Translations under genes and position numbers: made by a program | NCBI GenBank assembly: GCA_951213105.1 | Contig: OX578139.1 | Span: forward strand, 70,350,754-70,414,753 | Reading direction: 5' to 3' | Origin: Amaurobius ferox | Lineage: Eukaryota > Arthropoda > Arachnida > Araneae > Amaurobiidae | Length of the DNA stretch: 64,000 nt | In this document: positions 57,697-64,000 of the stretch, piece by piece | Layout: each line of letters opens with the position of its first letter | How positions within the stretch are numbered: the first letter of the stretch is position 1 | Notes under the pieces: generated by a model | Databases searched by the model: none | What the model was told of the DNA's origin: nothing | The model's input: only the letters and a program-made list of their open reading frames with translations

Positions 57697-58674
57697 TCTG
57701 ATGTGGGCAGCACATGACTTTCCTTATATAATACAATGAATTCACTACTTTTACAGTAAAAAAATAGGTTATTTATAGTAGATATATTATTTCCAAGATA
57801 TTGAATTTTTGTCATTTAGTCGTCGTTTTCATTGATTTAGCGTCATTTTAATCCATTTGGCAAGATTTTCGTTAATTTGGCAACATTTAAAAATGTCGCC
57901 AAGTTGACGACATTCCGCCGTAGTCGTCGTTAAAGTCTCGCCAAGCGTTATGGATGGAGAAATAAGTTATTCTTATAACAGATAAATGATTATTGGCGTT
58001 CAAATGCAAACCTATTACTCAAAGTATCTTTTCTCACGAATGGAACGAGTTAGATCCACGAGAATGATGTCAATAAATTTATGGCATGATATTACATATG
58101 AAAAGTAAACATGATTCGCAACAGTTAATATTTTTTTTAATTTATGTGATTTTTTGATAAATTTATTTGAAAAATGTGCAATATCTCGAGAACGGTTCAT
58201 GTTAGCGTTCTAAATCTTATGTCATTGGTTTTCTACGGAAATTTTTTTTCAAAATTTCACTCGAACATTTAGGAGGGTTCTGAACAGTAGATTGCGTTTA
58301 AAAACAATAGACTTCCAGTATTCACGGATTGTGATTTTTGTACCAAATTTTATTCAAATAGCTCCATTCGTTCGTGAGATATCGTCTCCACAGTCTCACT
58401 GACACACACACACGCACACACACATACTTTCACGTACACACACACACATACTTTCACACACACACATACTGTCACACACCACACACATACTTTCACACAC
58501 ACACGCATACTTTCACATACACACACATAATTTCACACACACAGACACCATCTCAAAAATGTTTGATTTGTGATCAGGGATGCTTGAAACGTGCTCTGCC
58601 GTCGTAAACTTGAATTCGAATTTTCGACCCCGTCACAATACTTTCCTTAAACATTATGTATATAAGGAAAGTAA
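57697..58674 (+). mobile_element. Family A element (A8)
   Basis: From TCTGATGTGGGCAGCACATG to GGAAAGTAA. It lacks ~80 bases around the ACATAAGAAATG block (58235-58250 jumps ahead). The (CA)n tract at 58401-58540 is broken by many ACTTT interruptions. Confidence 0.87.
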
Positions 58675-58974
58675 TAGTATTGTTATTTAATTAACACAAG
58701 CTGTACCAAACGCAGAGTATATCTGTAGAGTATATCTGTGGAATTTTTAACGATAGGACTTTGAAAATAACAATTTAATTGGCTTCAAATTTTTCATTTC
58801 TTTCTTAACTGAGACTCATTTCAATATTTTCTTCTGCCCGCCAATGTCTATCAGCTTTATTTTTCATTAATTAACCTCATCAACAGTTTCATGACACCCC
58901 ATGCCTTGCTATGAGTATTATAGCAACCTACGTCAATACAATCATTTTGGTTTTAATTATCTGTCTATAATGAA
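58675..58974. other. Unassigned AT-rich DNA
   Basis: No feature recognised. Confidence 0.4.
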
Positions 58975-59600
58975 AACAGAAAAGATCAGTCATGCATAAA
59001 ACCTTGATTATTAAACACTTTCTAAGTGCAATGCAATTTTATTTAAACATTTCTTAGATGCAATACATTCAGAGGTAATATTTTTTAAATTATCACAATA
59101 TTACATTAATTTATTATATTTGAGATGAAAAAAATCAACTTTATTCAAATGACGTCATTGAAGTATAAATCGCCTGGCTCTCTATGTAAAATCTGTAAAT
59201 ATTTCATTCATACGCTTTTATTCCCTTTCTTTCATTCATCACAATACTACAATAATTTATTTTATTTAAAAACTTAAAACTATGAAGGTAAAAGTAATTT
59301 AACGCTATGCCTAAAACTTCATCGAAAAAGTCTGTTTTAAAATCGTCTGCCTCTCTAGGTAAAATCAATGAATGTGTTTCATTCATATCAGCTATATTGC
59401 AGATTCAGAGTTAAATAATTTTGCGTTAAAGAAATTCAGCAATTCTTATACAACTCATCCTACATCTTTATGTATTTACATTCTTCATAGGTGAAAATTA
59501 GGCGTCGTTGTAGAAATAATCAAAATTTGATCATTTAAACTGAAATATATTGCAATTGCGTTATTTCAGAATGTAGATACACAAAAATTAAGCAAAATAT
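58975..59600 (-). repeat. Long unclassified interspersed repeat, copy L3 (segment D and flank), inverted
   Basis: Reverse complement of ~9000-9500 and 37960-38300: TCATCGAAA, ATGCAATTTTATTTAAACAT, CAATACTACAATAATTTAT, GAATTGCTGAA and GATTATTTCTACAACG (read in the sense direction) are shared. Confidence 0.65.
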
Positions 59601-59607
59601 AGCGGTT

Positions 59608-60336
59608 ATGAATGAAATTTGGTACAAAAATCACAGTCCGTGAATACTGGAAACCTGTTGTTTTTAAACGTTATCGAACTTTCAGAACACCCCCTAAATG
59701 TTCGAGTGAAATTTTGAAAAAATCGTCAAAAAATCAAAAAAGCTTTAATAAAGCTGCGCAAAGAGATATTTCTTATGTGATTTTTCCTTAGAAAACGATT
59801 GGCATAAACCTTAGAACGCTAGCATGAATAGTTTTTGAGATATGGCACATTTTAAAAATAAATTTATCATAAAATCCCATAAATTAAGCAAAATATATTA
59901 GCTGTTGAGAAACCGTTTCACTTTTCATATGTAATATCATGCGATAAATTGGGTGACATCATTCAAGTGCATCTAGCTCATTCCATTCATGAGAAAAGAT
60001 ACTTTGAGTAATACTTTTGTATTTGAACACCAATAGTCATTTATCTGCTATAAGAATAACTTATTTCTCCATTTATAACGCTTGGCGAGTTTTTGGCGAC
60101 GAATTTGGCGGAATTTCGCCAACTTGGCGACTTTTTTAAATGCTGCCTAATTAACGAAAATCTTGCCAAAATGGATACAAATGACGCTAAATCAATGAAA
60201 ATGAGGACTAATTGACGAACATTTAATATCTTGCAAAGAATATAAGTAACTACTATAAGAAAAACCTATTTTTTTACTGTAAAAGTAGTAAATTCATTGC
60301 ATTATATAAGGAAAGTCATGTTTTGCTCACATCAGA
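59608..60336 (-). mobile_element. Family A element (A9), 3'-truncated, inverted
   Basis: The minus-strand 5' end is present (TCTGATGTGAGCAAAACATG read from 60336; the stem is weakened). The copy stops at the CGGACTGTGATTTTTGTACC block, so the (CA)n tract and terminal hairpin are missing. It abuts copy L3. Confidence 0.83.
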
Positions 60337-60339
60337 TTT

Positions 60340-61370
60340 TTTTAATATAGAAACACTTTTTTTTTAATATATGGACTGTTTACAGTGAAAATATGTCGGG
60401 TAAAAATGGTTATTGTGCATAAATAAAAGTTAAATACGATCTTACAATTTTATGCAAATTAAAATTCTTCATGATAATATGTATGACAATAAGGATAAAT
60501 GAAATTTTCACAAATACACGGAAATATCCTTTCTTTACTGGACATAATTACTACAGTACTAATATGACGGTAAGTTTCATTCCGAAGTAACATAACTTTT
60601 CAAAGACATCGTTTAACTTTTCACTTGCATTTAAATAAATGTTCGAAGATTAATGAAGTAAGCTTTTCAAAATGTCACAGAAACATTTTAAGAACTTTCC
60701 CAAGAAATTCTTTTGGATAATAGTTTTGGCAATAAAAACAATGAAATTAAACATATCTAAATGGTATTTGCCACTTTCATGCTTCTGTTGGTGCAGAGTT
60801 TGGTTACCATATCTTTGTGTCCAATAAATATGTGTTTTGGATGAAAGAATGCTCGAATTTTAAAAGTGCTTATATATGATTTTGTGCACAGGACCGAATA
60901 TTGTGACTCATTCAAGCGGGTAAAGTGTTTTTGAAAAGAGATATTTTTGATGCATCTGGCATACACTCTGGACATCGTTAATTTGAATCAAACAGACCTT
61001 CATTAAAATGAACAAAACACAAACACACAATTTTTACGACCATTTAATGAGAGTGGAGGTAAACTGAGTGACATTTTTTATAGAGAGCTTAATATTAAAA
61101 AAAAATTATAAAATGGGCTCAAAATATTAATATAAATAATAATTATTAAATAATGTAAATAATAATTATTAAATAATGTAAATAATAATTAATAAATAAT
61201 GTACATAATAATTATTAACATGAAATTTGTAAAGGAACTTACATATGGTGGAAAATTAGTATCTTAATTTTTGAATATCTTCATTTGTTTTTCATACTTA
61301 AATAATAAATAATTTCCTATAGTCATACTGAGTTCTGGAAAAACAGAAAGTGACATCTCTAGAACTGTAA
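60340..61370. other. Unassigned AT-rich DNA with a small tandem repeat at 61126-61215
   Basis: At 61126-61215 about three copies of AATAATTATTAAATAATGTA. No gene recognised. Confidence 0.5.
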
Positions 61371-61375
61371 AGGAA

Positions 61376-62200
61376 ATCATTAGTGAACTCCCTTACCCTC
61401 TATGGAATTAAATTTTGAGTTCATATCTGCCATCAGATAAATTATATCTATAGACAATTCTAAGAAATAGATGTTTCAAAGAGATTCTTTAACCAGAAGT
61501 GGAAAATAAGACTGCAATTGGAAATCTTAAAAGCCCACATTCTTCCTGGAATGCAATGCTGAATTCATATCATTTTAATTGATATCATATATTTTTTTGA
61601 ACCAGAAGACGAAATCCTTAGTGAATTCCTCCAATTAACCTCCGGAATAAGATGCTGAATCCATATCAGTCACCATCTAAGATGATGACTGATCCCGGGA
61701 AAAATATGTTTTAAGGAAAATGTAACATTTTTTAATAGAAAGTGAAATGTCCAGTTCCCGAAATAGAAATCCTCCATAAGTCCCTTAAGTACATCTGGAC
61801 GCTACTGTTTAATCCATATCAGTTCATCATACAGTCCATTAGTTCATCAGAGATAGATTTTACCTGAGAATAGATGCTTCAAGGAAAACGTTTTGAGCAG
61901 GCCTAGAAATGAAATGAAATTTCTTAGTGAACCACCTGACTCCCTCCTGAATGTGATGCTAGGTCTATATTAGTTACCATCTACGCTCTATTTATAGCCC
62001 ATCTTAAGAAATATATGTTTCAAATAAAATGAAATTTTTTGAATTAGAAATGGAAAAAGAATCCGAAGGTGGAAATCCTTAGCACCCCCAGCCTCCTTCT
62101 TCTTCAGAAAGAATTTTATGTTGAGTCCAAATTAATCATATTTGAGCTCTATTTCTAGCAGATCCTGAGAAATAGATGTTTCAAGGAAAACATCTCGTAA
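61376..62200. repeat. Degenerate tandem repeat, ~155 bp unit, five to six copies
   Basis: Recurring landmarks are GAAATCCTTAGTGAA, GATGCTGAATCCATATCAGT, TACCATCTA, GAGAAATAGATGTTTCAAGG and AACCAGAAGTGGAAA, near 61376, 61528, 61608, 61768, 61916 and 62070. Units are much diverged and of variable length. Confidence 0.65.
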
Positions 62201-62987
62201 AACCGATATTAAGATAACATTTTTGCCACCAATAAATAATGATTAATACTACATTTTAAAGCAGCTTGTACTAGGCGTCTACTTTAACAATATTAGAAGA
62301 TATTACAAGCTCCATATCTTAATGGATAAAGAGACAACTGGTCAGGCAGAGAACCATTTTCTGATCTCGCTTGAATCATGAATTCTTTACATTTATGCCC
62401 CAAACACGGATTTAGTCCTTCCATCAAAAAACGCTCAAAAACTGCAAATACAGCATATAATAAAACTTTGAATTCAACATGTTTCAAAGACAAAAATAGC
62501 CTTCTTCTTCAGGGCAAGCTAGAAGAGCAACCTGGCTCATTCATTAATTGCTGCTATTTTTATTGTTTTCTTCTGTAGTTCTTATTGTTCATTCTTAGTA
62601 TCCTGTCACTCATTATCCTGCTTTCTTGTATTTCCACACCTATTTCATTTCTCCTCATGGCTGTACCTCTTGTATTTTTCCACGTGGCACTGTTCAACTT
62701 CTTTTTCTATATTCAATCACGTGTTCTATTCTACAGCAGACGCTGAACTTGCTTGAATGAGTGAGGTTATGCTTCTTGTACTTGCTGAAAAAGAAGGCTG
62801 TTTCTTGCCTTCGAAACTAATTATAAAGTACTATTCTACATCAACCCAAGATCGTAACTCTTGTATGAACCATTACACTTTACTTCACTATAAATTAAAC
62901 TTCCAATAATCTAAAGACTAGAGTTCGACGATGGAATCACGACATTTAACAAATAAACAACTTTATTTACAGTTAGCTTCGCTGGCT
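62201..62987. other. Unassigned DNA
   Basis: No convincing gene. A short open frame on each strand around 62300-62570 lacks a recognisable domain. Confidence 0.4.
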
Positions 62988-63073
62988 ATATATATATATA
63001 TATAGGTATATATATATATATATATAGGTATATATATACATATAGTGTATATATATACAGTGTATATATAAAT

Positions 63074-63122
<49 letters not shown>
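62988..63122. repeat. Compound microsatellite: (TA)n, TATAGG/TACAG variants, (CA)n, (TA)n
   Basis: Several TA runs separated by GG, CA and GTG, then (CA)14 at 63073-63101 and (TA)10. Confidence 0.95.
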
Positions 63123-63123
<1 letters not shown>

Positions 63124-63449
63124 TACAAATCTATATACAAATTATTTACAACGCTTGCACTTCAAATTCTACCCGAGACATACTAATCTACAATGAAATT
63201 CAAACCTAACTTATTACTAAACTGAATTCTATCTGAACCTATGATGATTACACTACGACACAATATATATATATTCACAAGATTGCAGGCTGTAACTCTC
63301 GATGCTACCTTCCATGGGCGACTGGAACATACACGCGCGCGAATTCGGCAAAATGGCAGAGCCGTAATTCTAAACTCTGTCCTTCTTATAGATCTGGCCA
63401 ATCGTGAGCATGCGATGCTTCGGAATGAAAGTTGAGAAGTTTAGGACAT

Positions 63450-64000
63450 AAATTAAAATCAGGAAAAGTAGAATTAGGATAAAATGATAATAAATAACAG
63501 AATCCTCCCATAGTTGACTTCTACATGTTATTATATGCTATATTTATACAAATATTGTATAATAATTTAATCTTACAGGTTTGATGCAGTGGATTACTAA
63601 GGTGTCAAGCGACAACCGGGGCGAATCTATCGGATTAGATTTTTCTATTTTTCTCTAGGAGTGGGGAGGTGGAGGTTAAAGTCTCTTTGAACCCATCCGT
63701 AAAACGGACACATAAGACTTAACTTGACCACGGGGTAGAATTTAACTGTGCCAATTTTCAATTGAGACAACATGTGCCATTAAACAAAGTTAAACTCTCT
63801 AAAAAACGTCGCAGCTTAATTTTTAAGACTGTTAATTTTCCTGTCTTTAGCAAGCTTTCAAATACTAGTTTTATTTATATTAAATTGCTCACAAATTGTG
63901 CAAAAACAATTTATAAGTGTATGATTGTTGACATATAAATTTCGAACCGGTAACTTCCTCTAATGTTTATATTTGTAACCTTTTATTCAGTGGTATTTAT
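63450..64000. other. Unassigned DNA to the window end
   Basis: No recognisable feature. Confidence 0.4.

Overview
This window looks like repeat-rich, AT-rich intergenic DNA from an arthropod, probably an arachnid such as a spider. That guess rests on the mix of repeats: several Tc1/mariner families, a gypsy-type LTR element, tRNA-derived SINEs, long (CA)n and (TA)n tracts, and no bacterial-style operons. The species cannot be fixed from the sequence alone. I found no convincing host protein-coding gene. Every recognisable protein signature belongs to a transposable element, and all of these are broken by stops, frameshifts or deletions.

The dominant component, about a fifth of the window, is a superfamily of ~0.7-1.0 kb non-autonomous elements in two main families, A (9 copies) and B (6 copies or fragments). 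Both begin with TCTGATGTGGGC followed by a small hairpin and ACTTTCC. Both end in a hairpin whose last arm reads GGAAAGTAA. Just inside the 3' end they carry a (CA)n or (CAGA)n tract. One copy sits in a locally duplicated sequence, so the empty site can be read next to it: insertion was between A and T with no target-site duplication. This, with end hairpins and head-to-tail tandem copies, suggests a Helitron/Helentron-like rolling-circle group, although the canonical CTRR end is absent.

Layout: 0-1.5 kb, mariner tail and tandem B elements. 2-10.6 kb, A elements, a long unclassified repeat, minisatellites and a tandem array of tRNA-like units. 12-16 kb, an inverted-repeat element, an intact-ended SINE and two tandem B elements. 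17.4-19.5 kb, a ~98 bp tandem array split by a 1.3 kb insertion. 20-25 kb, simple repeats and unassigned DNA. 25.4-26.7 kb, a Tc1-like element. 27-31 kb, an inverted pair of A elements, a hAT-like MITE and (TA)n. 31.7-36.8 kb, two DD41D-type mariner elements, the second with ~270 bp inverted repeats and a nested TTAA-flanked element that carries ~187 bp tandem repeats. 36.8-41 kb, LINE fragment, solo LTR and B elements. 41.7-47.7 kb, a second tRNA-like array interrupted by a 5.1 kb gypsy element, itself carrying a SINE. 48-51 kb, another mariner tail, a minisatellite and a deleted Tc1 element. 52.6-60.3 kb, five A elements in alternating orientation. 61-64 kb, degenerate tandem repeats, a compound microsatellite and unassigned DNA.

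The repeats are nested, which gives relative ages: tRNA-like array, then gypsy element, then SINE; mariner, then TTAA element; local duplication, then A element.
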